Of a DNA stretch of 62,722 bases, positions 8,146 through 14,389 are shown piece by piece. The notes under the pieces were generated by a model. The model searched no databases, was not told the origin of the DNA, and saw nothing but the letters and a program-made list of their open reading frames with translations. The stretch is taken from the IMG/VR virus record IMGVR_UViG_3300005826_000008, positions 1 through 62,722 of that record. One strand, 5' to 3'. Origin of the DNA: a virus. Positions within the stretch are counted from its first letter, which is position 1. Each line of letters begins with the position of its first letter. Position numbers and translations under genes: made by a program.

Positions 8146-8216
8146 AGGTACGAGTCAAGGTGACAACAGAGCCTCCAAAACTCTGGAAGAGGGTTCGATT
8201 CCTTCCGTGCCTGCCA
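8146..8216 (+). tRNA. tRNA-Trp (CCA)
   Basis: Acceptor AGGTACG/CGTGCCT, anticodon loop CTCCAAA, T arm GAGGG/CCTTC. The upstream 50 bases hold two short hairpins and no gene. Confidence 0.85.
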
Positions 8217-8282
8217 TCTGAATGCTAGGTTGGGATTACATTTTTATTTGGAAAACAAACATCTCAATCACTTTTTGTCAGA
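8217..8282 (+). repeat. GGATTACATT element, copy 2 (minimal form)
   Basis: Outer helix TCTGA (8217-8221) / TCAGA (8278-8282). Second helix GGTTG/CAATC replaces the GTAG/CTAC of copy 1, keeping pairing. Left box GGGATTACATTT, right box ACATCTCAATC. A small TTTT/AAAA hairpin fills the interior. Confidence 0.72.
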
Positions 8283-8287
8283 TACTA

Positions 8288-8375
8288 TCCCGACTGAATC
8301 GATGGCTGGGACCATCCCTTGGCTGTAAACCAAGTGCCGAAGTGCTATGAGGTTCGATTCCTTCAGGCGGGACCA
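8288..8375 (+). tRNA. tRNA-Tyr (GTA)
   Basis: Anticodon stem CTTGG/CCAAG with loop CTGTAAA and a long variable arm, as expected for bacterial tRNA-Tyr. T arm and CCA are present; the acceptor has one mismatch. Confidence 0.85.
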
Positions 8376-8376
8376 A

Positions 8377-8470
8377 GCTTTCACTGATATATTTCTGGCG
8401 GAATATCTGCACGTGCAGTGTCAGGAACCACATGTGGTTTGGGGTTCGATTCCTCCTGTGTTAGCCTAGA
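8377..8470 (+). tRNA. tRNA-Leu-like remnant (CAG?)
   Basis: A T arm (GGGG TTCGATT CCTC) and a variable-arm hairpin (AACCACATGTGGTT) are clear, and GTGTCAGGA resembles a Leu-CAG loop. I cannot build an acceptor stem or a CCA end, so it is probably degenerate. Confidence 0.3.
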
Positions 8471-8516
8471 GAAAGCACTTTATGTGCCTTGTTCGTTGAC
8501 AATATGATAATACTAT

Positions 8517-8609
8517 GGGCTTCTGGTGTAATCGGAATCGTAAAGGTTCTAACAACATATCTAGCGAGTGAGCTAGAAGTTGCAGGTGCAAATCCTGCGG
8601 AGCCCACCA
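8517..8609 (+). tRNA. Class II tRNA (long variable arm), anticodon uncertain
   Basis: Acceptor GGGCTTC/GGAGCCC, variable arm CTAGC/GCTAG, T stem GCAGG/CCTGC and CCA are all good. The anticodon arm around AAGGTTCTAACAACAT does not pair normally. A Leu or Ser identity is likely from the long variable arm. Confidence 0.65.
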
Positions 8610-8739
8610 ATGGCAAATGCAGTATGGCTTTACATTGCATTATAAGCACGAGGTTATAGGTTCGAGTCCTATTGTCACTGTGTTGACATAGCTCAATTGG
8701 TAGAGCGCGTAAAACTGAAGTCTACATTTTTGTTGCCAT
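8610..8739 (+). tRNA. GGATTACATT element copy 3 holding a permuted tRNA-Ile (TAT)
   Basis: Outer helix ATGGCAA (8610-8616) / TTGCCAT (8733-8739). Inside, a tRNA 3' half (8637-8679: anticodon loop ATTATAA, variable region, T arm ATAGG/CCTAT, acceptor strand) precedes a 5' half (8682-8710: acceptor strand GTTGACA, TA, D arm GCTC/GAGC, CGT). Joined 5'-to-3', the anticodon stem becomes CGTGC/GCACG with U33 and anticodon TAT. One acceptor mismatch remains and the linker between tRNA ends is only 2 bases, with no CCA. The gene order is reversed compared with any normal tRNA. Confidence 0.7.
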
Positions 8740-8745
8740 TTATTT

Positions 8746-8821
8746 CGGAGCAATGGCTTGTTGGTAAGCCGCCAGTTTTGGGTACTGGAGATTGCGAGTT
8801 CGACTCTCGCTGTTCCGACCA
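8746..8821 (+). tRNA. tRNA-Pro (TGG)
   Basis: Acceptor CGGAGCA/TGTTCCG, anticodon stem CCAGT/ACTGG with loop TTTGGGT, T arm GCGAG/CTCGC, CCA. Confidence 0.9.
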
Positions 8822-8850
8822 CACTGTAATTTCACTATGATCTACAGTGT
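8821..8850 (+). terminator. Hairpin ACACTGTA/TACAGTGT between tRNAs
   Basis: An 8-bp perfect inverted repeat with a 14-base loop. No U-tract follows, so it could be a processing hairpin rather than a terminator. Confidence 0.35.
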
Positions 8851-8869
8851 ATATTACAATTAGAAGGAT

Positions 8870-8944
8870 CAGGGATTGGTGTTTAATGGTAGCATAGTCG
8901 GTTTGGATCCGAGCGGTCCGGTTCGAATCCGGTATCCCTGACCA
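8870..8944 (+). tRNA. tRNA-Pro (TGG), second copy
   Basis: Acceptor CAGGGAT/ATCCCTG, anticodon loop TTTGGAT, T arm GTCCGG/CCGGTA, CCA. The sequence differs throughout from the copy at 8746, so this is not a recent duplication. Confidence 0.8.
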
Positions 8945-9036
8945 ATGATTAGAAGTAGCATGGTGTATAGGGAGATCCTATAACGAAAATTCAAAAATTC
9001 AAAAGAAGTTTCATGAAACACTACTTCTAATTTTAT

Positions 9037-9114
9037 ATATCCGTAGCTTTAAAATACAAAGCACCACACATGTAGTGTGGATGGTTGTCGGTGTAAACCC
9101 GATCGGATATACCA
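9037..9114 (+). tRNA. tRNA-Thr (TGT) with A at position 33
   Basis: Acceptor ATATCCG/CGGATAT, D stem GCTT/AAGC, anticodon stem CCACA/TGTGG, T arm GTCGG/CCGAT, CCA. The loop is CATGTAG, giving TGT with A instead of the near-universal U33. A second tRNA-Thr with normal U33 is at 13565. Confidence 0.72.
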
Positions 9115-9261
9115 TGGCAAATGCCGTTTGGCTTTACATTGCATTCGAAGCGCGAGGGCGTTGGTTCAATTCCAACTGCGGGTGCCAGTTTTAAAAATAC
9201 ACGCCCGCATGGTGTATGATGGACAGCACACGAAAATAGAGTCTTACATTTTTGTTGCCAT
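9114..9261 (+). tRNA. GGATTACATT element copy 4 holding a permuted tRNA-Arg (TCG)
   Basis: Outer helix ATGGCAA (9114-9120) / TTGCCAT (9255-9261). The 3' half (9141-9187) has anticodon loop ATTCGAA, variable region, T arm GTTGG/CCAAC, acceptor TGCGGGT and an encoded GCCA end. A 15-base linker follows, then the 5' half (9203-9232): acceptor GCCCGCA and D arm GTGT/GCAC. The acceptor pairs over all seven positions (one G-T). The anticodon stem is rebuilt if the 5' part ends at CG and the 3' part starts at TGC. Among the clearest permuted units because it keeps CCA. Confidence 0.75.
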
Positions 9262-9298
9262 TTATTTCAGTAAATCTTTTTGGCAAGTGTCTTAATTT

Positions 9299-9321
9299 AG
9301 GATTACAAACTATTTGTAATC
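9299..9321 (+). terminator. Terminator-like palindrome GGATTACAAA/TTTGTAATCC
   Basis: A 10-bp perfect inverted repeat with a 3-base loop just upstream of the HNH gene. It lacks a U-run but could stop or process the tRNA transcript. Confidence 0.5.
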
Positions 9322-9339
9322 CTTGATATATATCTTGGT

Positions 9340-9861
9340 ATGGACGCTAAAATTTGTACTAAGTGTGGTGAAAATAAAAATATAGATTGTTTTTCTCCCA
9401 GAGAAAATGGAAAATTTGCGAGTGCTTGTAAAAAATGTAAAGCTTCTTATAGAAGAGAGAAGTATAAAGCCAAACCAAAAGAGCAATATGAGATACTATA
9501 TGAAAAAGTATGTAGTATTTGTGGAGAGTTAAAATCAATTGAAGATTTTTATAAGAATTCTAGATGCTCTACGTACAGAAATGAATGTAAAGAGTGTCTT
9601 AAAGTAAGAGTCTTAAATTATCGTACAGAGATTATAGAGTTAGTTAGAGAATTAAAATCTAAACCATGCACAGATTGTGGTTGTGTTTTCCCTTATTATG
9701 TCATGGATTTTGATCATAAAGAAGGACACGAAAAATTATTTGAAATCTCTCAAATGAGACGTCATTCTAAAGAGTTAGTTTTATTGGAAATACAAAAATG
9801 TGATCTTGTTTGTTCTAATTGTCATCGTATTAGAACTTTCAATAGACTCGATAAAAAATAA
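9340..9861 (+). CDS. HNH endonuclease with zinc ribbons
   Basis: A 173-residue free-standing nuclease. Two or three CxxC zinc pairs come first (CTKCGE, CKKC, CSICGE, CKECL), followed by the HNH core CTDCGCVFPYYVMDFDHKEG and the closing CSNCHRIRTFNR. The gene sits inside the tRNA array, which is typical of mobile homing endonucleases. No intron around it is apparent. Confidence 0.86.
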   Translation: MDAKICTKCGENKNIDCFSPRENGKFASACKKCKASYRREKYKAKPKEQYEILYEKVCSICGELKSIEDFYKNSRCSTYRNECKECLKVRVLNYRTEIIELVRELKSKPCTDCGCVFPYYVMDFDHKEGHEKLFEISQMRRHSKELVLLEIQKCDLVCSNCHRIRTFNRLDKK

Positions 9862-9961
9862 CTTGCTTTCTGTCGGCGCTGAAACATGCACAATGACAGA
9901 ACCACTGAGTGTAGCCTCGATGATGATCCATTAATTTGGTCAGCTACACATGGTGGGAAAC
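9862..9961 (+). other. Gene-free spacer with a long stem
   Basis: CTGTC/GACAG and CCACTGAGTGTAGC / GCTACACATGGTGG form two stems. No ORF or tRNA is recognisable. Confidence 0.4.
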
Positions 9962-10035
9962 GGCGCATTCGTCTATCGGTAGGATACCAGGCTTTCAACC
10001 TGAGAAGAGGGGTTCGACTCCCCTATGCGTCACCA
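9962..10035 (+). tRNA. tRNA-Glu (TTC)
   Basis: Acceptor GGCGCAT/ATGCGTC, anticodon stem CAGG/CCTG with loop CTTTCAA, T arm GGGG/CCCC, CCA. Confidence 0.9.
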
Positions 10036-10767
10036 TTAAAGAGTAGAGACACATGATTGTTTTCATCATGTTGATGACCAAATCTATCATCAACAGCGAT
10101 ACCTGGATCATGTATTAAAACTGTAACCTGGTGGAGCCGGCGGTATTTATATCGCCCCCAATTCTTCATTACATTGAATTGTAATGAAGAGTCTAATACC
10201 GAATGTAGTCAGGATTACATTTGACACAAAATCAAAACCAAAACATCTTGGCATTCTTTGTCGGTAATTAACTTATGTCATTTAATTATTCATTTAGTTG
10301 AGTGACACTATGATCTTCTTAGTAGGTAGGCTTAAGAGCAGCCATCCTTTAAAGAGTTGCCAATGGTAGAGAATTGTTAATAGCAGTATATCCTCGATAG
10401 ATGAATGTTATTGTGACATTCATTGAAGCGTTGCCGCTAGGCATTGATGCTAATATTAGCGCTTATTAGCGGAGCCTTTTAGTCCGATGAATTATGCGGA
10501 CGTAGAACCATCGGGAAGTGAATGAGTGTAGGACTTATCAACTGATTTTTCTAACCCTAGTAATAGGGGGAATTCCTATTTTGACGTTGATAGGGAGTAA
10601 ACTTCAGTAGCATATGGCTGGTTTTGCCCACACTGGCTAGGAGGAATTGTGGGTTTGACTTAAAGGAATGTATCGGACAGCTACACCTTAAGGACGACCA
10701 GTACAGCCCTAAGAGCATTTGGCGTAACAGCACACTATTAAGATCATTATCTTGGAGAATAAAGTTT
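10036..10767 (+). ncRNA. ~730-base gene-free, hairpin-rich region (possible ornate large RNA)
   Basis: No convincing ORF with a ribosome-binding site lies here. Several good hairpins occur: GTTGATGA/TCATCAAC, CTTCATTAC/GTAATGAAG (10164-10190), CCGCTA/TAGCGG near 10430-10480, and TTAGTCCGATGA with a matching ATCGG. Large structured RNAs of the GOLLD and ROOL classes are known beside phage tRNA arrays, so such an RNA is possible. I could not match a specific consensus. Element copy 5 is embedded at 10197-10266. Confidence 0.35.
10197..10266 (+). repeat. GGATTACATT element, copy 5 (minimal form)
   Basis: Outer helix TACCGA/TCGGTA; second helix GTCAG/CTTGGC; box AGGATTACATTT; internal hairpin TTTGA/TCAAA with a 7-base loop; right box AAAACATCT. 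Confidence 0.75.
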
Positions 10768-11271
10768 ATGAAAAGTGTAAAAGATGAAATTAGTTCTATA
10801 GAAAAAGAGATAACAGAAAAACAGCATAGTTTAAAACAACTTAAATCTATGTTGGAATCTTATCCAGATCTGGAAGTTCATACGGGAAGATGGAATAAGA
10901 AAGTATATTCTTCGAGAAGTGTAAATAGTTTAGTTAATAATTATGATGATAGACACAATTGTGGATGTTGTTCTGACTCGCCTTTGGAAGTTTGGACATA
11001 TTTAGAAACAGAATATGGCAAAGTATATTCTTCTCCTGCAATGTTTTTTATTGGACAAAAGAATGAATATGGATATGGAGATTTACCTGATCCAGGTTGG
11101 GAAGATAAACTTAGGAAAGAAAACATTCCAGAAGAATTAATTGAAAAAATGTCTAGTCTTTTTTCAGACGAAGAGTATAGAGAAGAGTATAATGACGATG
11201 ATGACGATGATGACGATGATGACGATGATGACGATGATGACAATGATGACAATGATGACAATGATGATTAA
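10768..11271 (+). CDS. Hypothetical protein with poly-aspartate tail (167 aa)
   Basis: The start at 10768 (MKSVKDEISS) follows TTGGAG at a good distance; the frame is open further upstream but that part overlaps the structured region. Residues 1-35 look like a coiled coil. A central Cys/His patch (HNCGCCSDSP) may bind zinc. The last ~25 residues are almost all Asp with a few Asn, encoded by a GAT/GAC repeat. A long acidic tail can mimic DNA or bind basic proteins; the actual role is unknown. Confidence 0.7.
   Translation: MKSVKDEISSIEKEITEKQHSLKQLKSMLESYPDLEVHTGRWNKKVYSSRSVNSLVNNYDDRHNCGCCSDSPLEVWTYLETEYGKVYSSPAMFFIGQKNEYGYGDLPDPGWEDKLRKENIPEELIEKMSSLFSDEEYREEYNDDDDDDDDDDDDDDDDNDDNDDNDD
11194..11268 (+). 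repeat. GATGAC triplet repeat coding the Asp tail
   Basis: A run of GAT/GAC codons in a near-regular 9-base period, ending in three GACAATGAT units. Such tracts expand and contract by slippage. Confidence 0.8.
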
Positions 11272-11274
11272 ATG

Positions 11275-11330
11275 GTGACGTAGCCCAACTGGCAGCGGCG
11301 ATAGCCTTAGAAGCTATTCAGTGTGAGGAA
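11275..11330 (+). tRNA. tRNA-Leu (TAG), 5' part only
   Basis: GGTGACG, TA, a Leu-type D arm and the anticodon stem ATAGC/GCTAT with loop CTTAGAA closely resemble the intact tRNA-Leu at 14797. After the anticodon arm no T arm or matching acceptor strand follows. It is a truncated gene, or a 5' half whose partner lies elsewhere. Confidence 0.5.
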
Positions 11331-11358
11331 GTCGTCCGATGATTTTGTTAAGTTTGAA

Positions 11359-11457
11359 ATGACTAGACTTCATAAACCACAAAAGGTTTTATTAGCTCAT
11401 TTGAAAGAATCGTATTGGGGTATTGCCTTTATAAAGGAGATTGATGATGACTCTTAG
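11359..11457 (+). CDS. Small hypothetical protein (32 aa)
   Basis: A short frame starting MTRLHKPQKVLLAH and ending IKEIDDDS. It overlaps the start of the next gene, whose ribosome-binding site (AAGGAG) lies within it. The composition is protein-like but the upstream Shine-Dalgarno is weak. Confidence 0.4.
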   Translation: MTRLHKPQKVLLAHLKESYWGIAFIKEIDDDS

Positions 11458-11662
11458 AGGAAAGTTACAAGCGTTAGTTTCAAGTGGAGATCTTAGATCT
11501 TTTAATTATCAAGAAGGAATTCTTGATGAAACTAATAGGGAAGTAGATGTTTTGGAATTGGTATATCCTTCTGGAAGAAAAATTAAGTTAACTACTTTTT
11601 GTTCAGGATGTTTAGAGTCAAGTGGATTTCTTCTTCTTTTAGATAAACCCTCTGAAGATTAA
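11441..11662 (+). CDS. Hypothetical protein (73 aa)
   Basis: Not recognised. AAGGAG precedes two adjacent ATGs (11441, 11444). A single CSGC pair is present. It lies between tRNAs. Confidence 0.68.
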   Translation: MMMTLRGKLQALVSSGDLRSFNYQEGILDETNREVDVLELVYPSGRKIKLTTFCSGCLESSGFLLLLDKPSED

Positions 11663-11668
11663 TGGTAT

Positions 11669-11742
11669 GGGGCGCGAGTAGGATGCGAATACGGCACGTT
11701 TGCACCGTGCAAGACGGGGATGGTAACCCCGGCGCTCCACCA
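11669..11742 (+). tRNA. tRNA-Ala (TGC)
   Basis: Acceptor GGGGCGC/GCGCTCC, anticodon stem GCACG/CGTGC with loop TTTGCAC, CCA. The T loop (TGGTAAC-like) is unusual. Confidence 0.82.
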
Positions 11743-11745
11743 ATA

Positions 11746-11821
11746 TGTTGGTAATGACATTAAAAGTCAACCAGCTACAAAACGGCTGGTAGGGTGAGTG
11801 GAAGACTCACAGCCAACACCA
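11746..11821 (+). tRNA. Non-canonical tRNA-like gene
   Basis: Acceptor GTTGG/CCAAC, D stem TGAC/GTCA, anticodon stem CCAGC/GCTGG, T stem GTGAG/CTCAC and CCA are clear. But the D loop lacks GG, the T loop is TGGAAGA, and the anticodon loop has nine bases without a usable U33. It may be a tRNA mimic or a decayed tRNA. Confidence 0.5.
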
Positions 11822-11822
11822 T

Positions 11823-11942
11823 GAAACAAATGTCAGAATGCTTTACATTTATTATATGATATAGGTTCAAATCCTTTCCGACCCGCTATATGGGTCGGCT
11901 GCACATTGGCGAGTGCTACAAGTATTCAATTTTTGTTGTTTC
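11823..11942 (+). tRNA. GGATTACATT-type element copy 6 holding a permuted tRNA
   Basis: Outer helix GAAACAA (11823-11829) / TTGTTTC (11936-11942). Inside, a T arm (AGG TTCAAAT CCT) and acceptor strand CCGACCC (11878-11884) come before acceptor strand GGGTCGG (11892-11898) and a D arm GCAC/GTGC. The acceptor is a perfect 7-bp helix closed by a 7-base linker. The left box is GCTTTACATTT, as in copies 3 and 4. The anticodon cannot be assigned. Confidence 0.65.
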
Positions 11943-11967
11943 AAAATTTAAAATGGAGAAAGTTATA

Positions 11968-12183
11968 ATGTGTTCTGATTCAAATATAGATTATTCAAAT
12001 CCAGATGAAGCTTTTTGGCAAGGAAAAAAAGTCTGCTGAAAAAGAATTAATAAATGAAATTCGTTCTTTGAAAAGAGAAGTATCCCGACTTAAGAGTAAA
12101 GTTCGTTTGCTAGAAGAGAATATCAAATTAAAAAATAGAGTTAAAGAATTAGAAGATGGTGTTCGTAAAATGATCGGGGCATG
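11968..12183 (+). pseudogene. Coiled-coil protein gene split by a +1 shift at A7
   Basis: ATG at 11968 (GGAGAA upstream) opens a frame that stops at 12037-12039, just after a run of seven A at 12024-12030. Skipping one A gives an uninterrupted 71-residue protein: MCSDSNIDYSN at the start and a long coiled coil (SLKREVSRLKSKVRLLEENI) at the end. It could be a sequencing indel, a real frameshift mutation or recoding. Confidence 0.55.
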
Positions 12184-12224
12184 ATAGCAGATTCCCATCG
12201 ATTGACGGAACCGCCGGAGGGTGT

Positions 12225-12296
12225 AGCGGGGAGGGACGGTCCCAAGTAAGAGTCATGATCTTACCGCTCTAAGTTCAATTCTTAGTCCCGCAACCA
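12225..12296 (+). tRNA. tRNA-Met/Ile2 (CAT)
   Basis: Anticodon stem GTAAGA/TCTTAC with loop GTCATGA; acceptor GCGGGG/TCCCGC; T arm TAAG TTCAATT CTTA; CCA. Initiator versus elongator versus lysidine-modified Ile cannot be told apart here. Confidence 0.78.
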
Positions 12297-12418
12297 ATGC
12301 TGTGCTCAATTCCAAGTCTGACGCACGGCTTATTAATGACTTGGGGGTTACTCATTCACTCTTAGCGGCAACCTTTATCCATGATGCGTTGCAAATAGAA
12401 TGAGAGCATGGATACTAT
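12297..12418 (+). other. Gene-free spacer with two stems
   Basis: CCAAGTC/GACTTGG and CTCATTC/GAATGAG helices occupy most of the interval. No gene seen. Confidence 0.4.
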
Positions 12419-12501
12419 GCGGGTAAAGTCTCAATGGCGGGACACCAGCCTTCCAAGCTGGCGAGGTAAAACGCAGATGAGTTCGATTCTCATTACTCGC
12501 T
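12419..12501 (+). tRNA. tRNA-Gly (TCC) with enlarged variable loop
   Basis: Acceptor GCGGGTA/TACTCGC, anticodon stem CCAGC/GCTGG with loop CTTCCAA, T arm ATGAG/CTCAT. The variable region is about 14 bases (CGAGGTAAAACGCA) instead of about 5. CCA is not encoded. Its 3' end overlaps the next minus-strand gene by a few bases. Confidence 0.8.
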
Positions 12502-13185
12502 CAATTTATAGTTAATAATCTTTGTAATGATATCGATATATTTTCTAGCTTTCAATGGTTTAAAGTTCTTCATAGAAGATGTATCTATTATAACTAATTC
12601 AATTTCTTGTTCTAAACAGGCTTGGAACTTCCTGTTGTCGTTGTTTTGAATAGATGCTAATTTTTCTACACCATAAATTGGTTCATAGTGAAAGATGCCG
12701 TTTAATTCAAAAGCTAAATTGAGAGAAGGAATGTAGATATCAAGCTCGGAATTGATCTCTTCTTTTGAGTTGTATTTAACATCTAATTCTGGATATAAAG
12801 AATTAAGTTGTTCTTCTAACCATTTTTCTAGTTTAGATCTTCTAGTTCCACTAGTTTTATGAGTGTTGTAGTAGGTGGTTGCACAACTATGAGAACAAAA
12901 ATTGTTTCCACTATCTGTTAATTCAGAAGGTATCTTTGTAAAAGTTTTATTACAATGAGCACAATGAATTGTAATTGTTTTATCTCTGGCTTCATTAAAG
13001 CATTTGTATGAACAGTATATTGCTGGTTGTTTGTGTGTTTTGATTTTACTTTGAATCACATTTTTTATTCTTATAAATGTTTGATTGCAGTTAGGACAGG
13101 TTAGTTTTACTTCCGTCTTTGATGGAAGCGAGTCGATATATTGGATGAAGTTTTTATTTTGTGAAGCATACATAACTGTATACAT
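12493..13185 (-). CDS. Vsr/PD-(D/E)XK-like homing endonuclease, minus strand
   Basis: A 230-residue protein. The N-terminal half has two zinc modules (CPNCNQTF...CSYKCFNEA; CAHCNKTF...CSHSCATTY). The C-terminal half resembles the Vsr-like (EDxHD) nuclease fold: SELDIYIPSLNLAFELNG with the acidic residues, then the HYEP segment and ELVIID. Phage homing endonucleases of this design are known. It is inserted opposite to the array and abuts a tRNA-Gly. Confidence 0.75.
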   Translation of the reverse strand: MYTVMYASQNKNFIQYIDSLPSKTEVKLTCPNCNQTFIRIKNVIQSKIKTHKQPAIYCSYKCFNEARDKTITIHCAHCNKTFTKIPSELTDSGNNFCSHSCATTYYNTHKTSGTRRSKLEKWLEEQLNSLYPELDVKYNSKEEINSELDIYIPSLNLAFELNGIFHYEPIYGVEKLASIQNNDNRKFQACLEQEIELVIIDTSSMKNFKPLKARKYIDIITKIINYKLSE

Positions 13186-13307
13186 TAAAAATGATAGTTT
13201 CGATTCCGGTTATCCGCTCTGCATGCTAGGAACAAGCATCGTGGATTCATCTTACTGGTTAGATGATGTAACAAGAACCTTCTCATCAAAGGTGTTCCAT
13301 AGTTTAA
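13186..13307 (+). other. Spacer with an orphan tRNA 3'-end-like sequence
   Basis: TTTCGATTCCGGTTATCCGC near 13198-13218 looks like a T loop plus acceptor strand, but no matching 5' part is adjacent. The nuclease gene beside it may have displaced a tRNA. Confidence 0.3.
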
Positions 13308-13557
13308 TTTGATGAATGTAGTTAGGGATTACATTTAACAATAAATAACGCGATAATATGGTGAATAACCGCCACTCCGAAACATGTTATGAGTGGTAAA
13401 CCAGATCTTAAAATATATATGTCTCGTGATCTTGTAGCGAGTAAAGCTTGCAAGACCCGTATGATTCTAAAGGTGATTACTTCTTATGAAAATAAGGTGG
13501 GTTAAACTGAATCAACATTCCTTTCGGGGAAACATCTCTACATTCTTTGTCATCAAA
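13308..13557 (+). repeat. GGATTACATT element, copy 7 (long insert)
   Basis: Outer helix TTTGATGA (13308-13315) / TCATCAAA (13550-13557), eight base pairs. Second helix GTAG/CTAC, left box GGGATTACATTT with hairpin ATTTA/TAAAT, right box AAACATCTCTACATT. The ~180-base interior holds hairpin CCACTC/GAGTGG and others but no tRNA halves that I can assign. Confidence 0.65.
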
Positions 13558-13564
13558 CAAACAT

Positions 13565-13636
13565 AATCGTATAGCTTAATTTAAAGCCCTGTATTGTATA
13601 CGGGAGATTTTGGTGAAAATCCAAATGCGGTTACCA
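13565..13636 (+). tRNA. tRNA-Thr (TGT)
   Basis: Acceptor AATCGTA/TGCGGTT, D stem GCTT/AAGC, anticodon stem CCTGT/ACGGG with loop ATTGTAT, T arm TTTGG/CCAAA, CCA. Confidence 0.85.
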
Positions 13637-13747
13637 AAAGGAATAATAATCTAATCTGTCTGATCGCAGGTTGGATTGCTATAGTGTGTAGGTCAGGGCA
13701 CACTAGAAGTTTCTGGGTCGTCTAAACACCTGGAGTTATTCTGCTAT

Positions 13748-13833
13748 GGTCTCGTGGCGGAATTGGCATACGCAGCAGTCTCAAAAACTGTGCCCTTATG
13801 GGCTTGTGGGTTCGACTCCCACCGGGACTACCA
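13748..13833 (+). tRNA. tRNA-Leu (CAA)
   Basis: Anticodon stem CAGT/ACTG with loop CTCAAAA, long variable arm TGCCCTTATGGGCT, T arm GTGGG/CCCAC, CCA. Confidence 0.88.
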
Positions 13834-13852
13834 AAATAAAAGAGGTTTAATA

Positions 13853-14389
13853 ATGAATGATTGGATTGAATTAAATTTGCCTTATTCATATTATGAGAGT
13901 TTGGAAACACCAGATCTACCTGATTTGGATGATAGAATAAAGCAAAAGTTTGGTAAACTTCCTGAGGAAGTAAAGGTTTTGTTATCTCAGTTTGGAGATG
14001 AAGCTTATAAAAAATATTATAAGCTTTGTCTTAAAGGAAAGAGTCAAAAAGATCTTGAGAAGTCTAATGATAAAGATATTCAGGCGATAGTGTCTTATAA
14101 ATCTCTTGAAGAAGAAATTGATAATTGGTATTGGGTTCAGCCTGAAGTGGCAGAATGGGAATCTTTATGTGATAAGTTAAGAAAAGAACATAAAGAAAAA
14201 ATAAAATCTAAATCATTTTCTAGTTTAGGTTTAAACAAACCTGGAGTACTTATTGAAGTAGAGCAAGACGGAAAAGATGTTCAATATCTTATTGGAGATA
14301 TAAATACTTCATGTGGTGTCTGTAATGATTGTACAGCTTTTAGTGATGATACGATTGTGAAGAGGTATAAAATTGTATGGCAAGAATAA
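13853..14389 (+). CDS. Hypothetical protein (178 aa)
   Basis: Not recognised. The start at 13853 (MNDWIELNLPYSY) follows AGAGG, directly behind the tRNA-Leu. The protein is acidic and helical, with a cysteine group near the C-terminus (TSCGVCNDCTAF) that may bind metal. It overlaps the TTG start of the next gene. Confidence 0.72.
   Translation: MNDWIELNLPYSYYESLETPDLPDLDDRIKQKFGKLPEEVKVLLSQFGDEAYKKYYKLCLKGKSQKDLEKSNDKDIQAIVSYKSLEEEIDNWYWVQPEVAEWESLCDKLRKEHKEKIKSKSFSSLGLNKPGVLIEVEQDGKDVQYLIGDINTSCGVCNDCTAFSDDTIVKRYKIVWQE

Noticed and set aside
8497-8517. TTGACA promoter before the class II tRNA
   Set aside because: No TANNTT at 16-17 bases, unlike the seven accepted sites.
8517-8609. Amber suppressor tRNA (CTA anticodon)
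   Set aside because: GGTTCTAAC could be read that way, but the stem does not pair around it, so the anticodon is left unresolved.
8461-8822. Minus-strand ORFs across the tRNA-Pro region
   Set aside because: They are antisense to tRNA genes and the translations resemble the common spurious tRNA-antisense ORFs seen in many genomes.
9077-9295. 72-residue plus-strand ORF through the tRNA-Thr and permuted tRNA-Arg
   Set aside because: It is entirely made of tRNA and element sequence.
10400-10640. RNase P RNA or tmRNA in the gene-free region
   Set aside because: I could not find the conserved RNase P core or a tmRNA tag frame with tRNA-Ala-like ends.
10941-11261. Serine-rich minus-strand ORF
   Set aside because: It is the antisense of the GATGAC repeat in the plus-strand gene at 10768; the poly-serine run is an artefact of the repeat.
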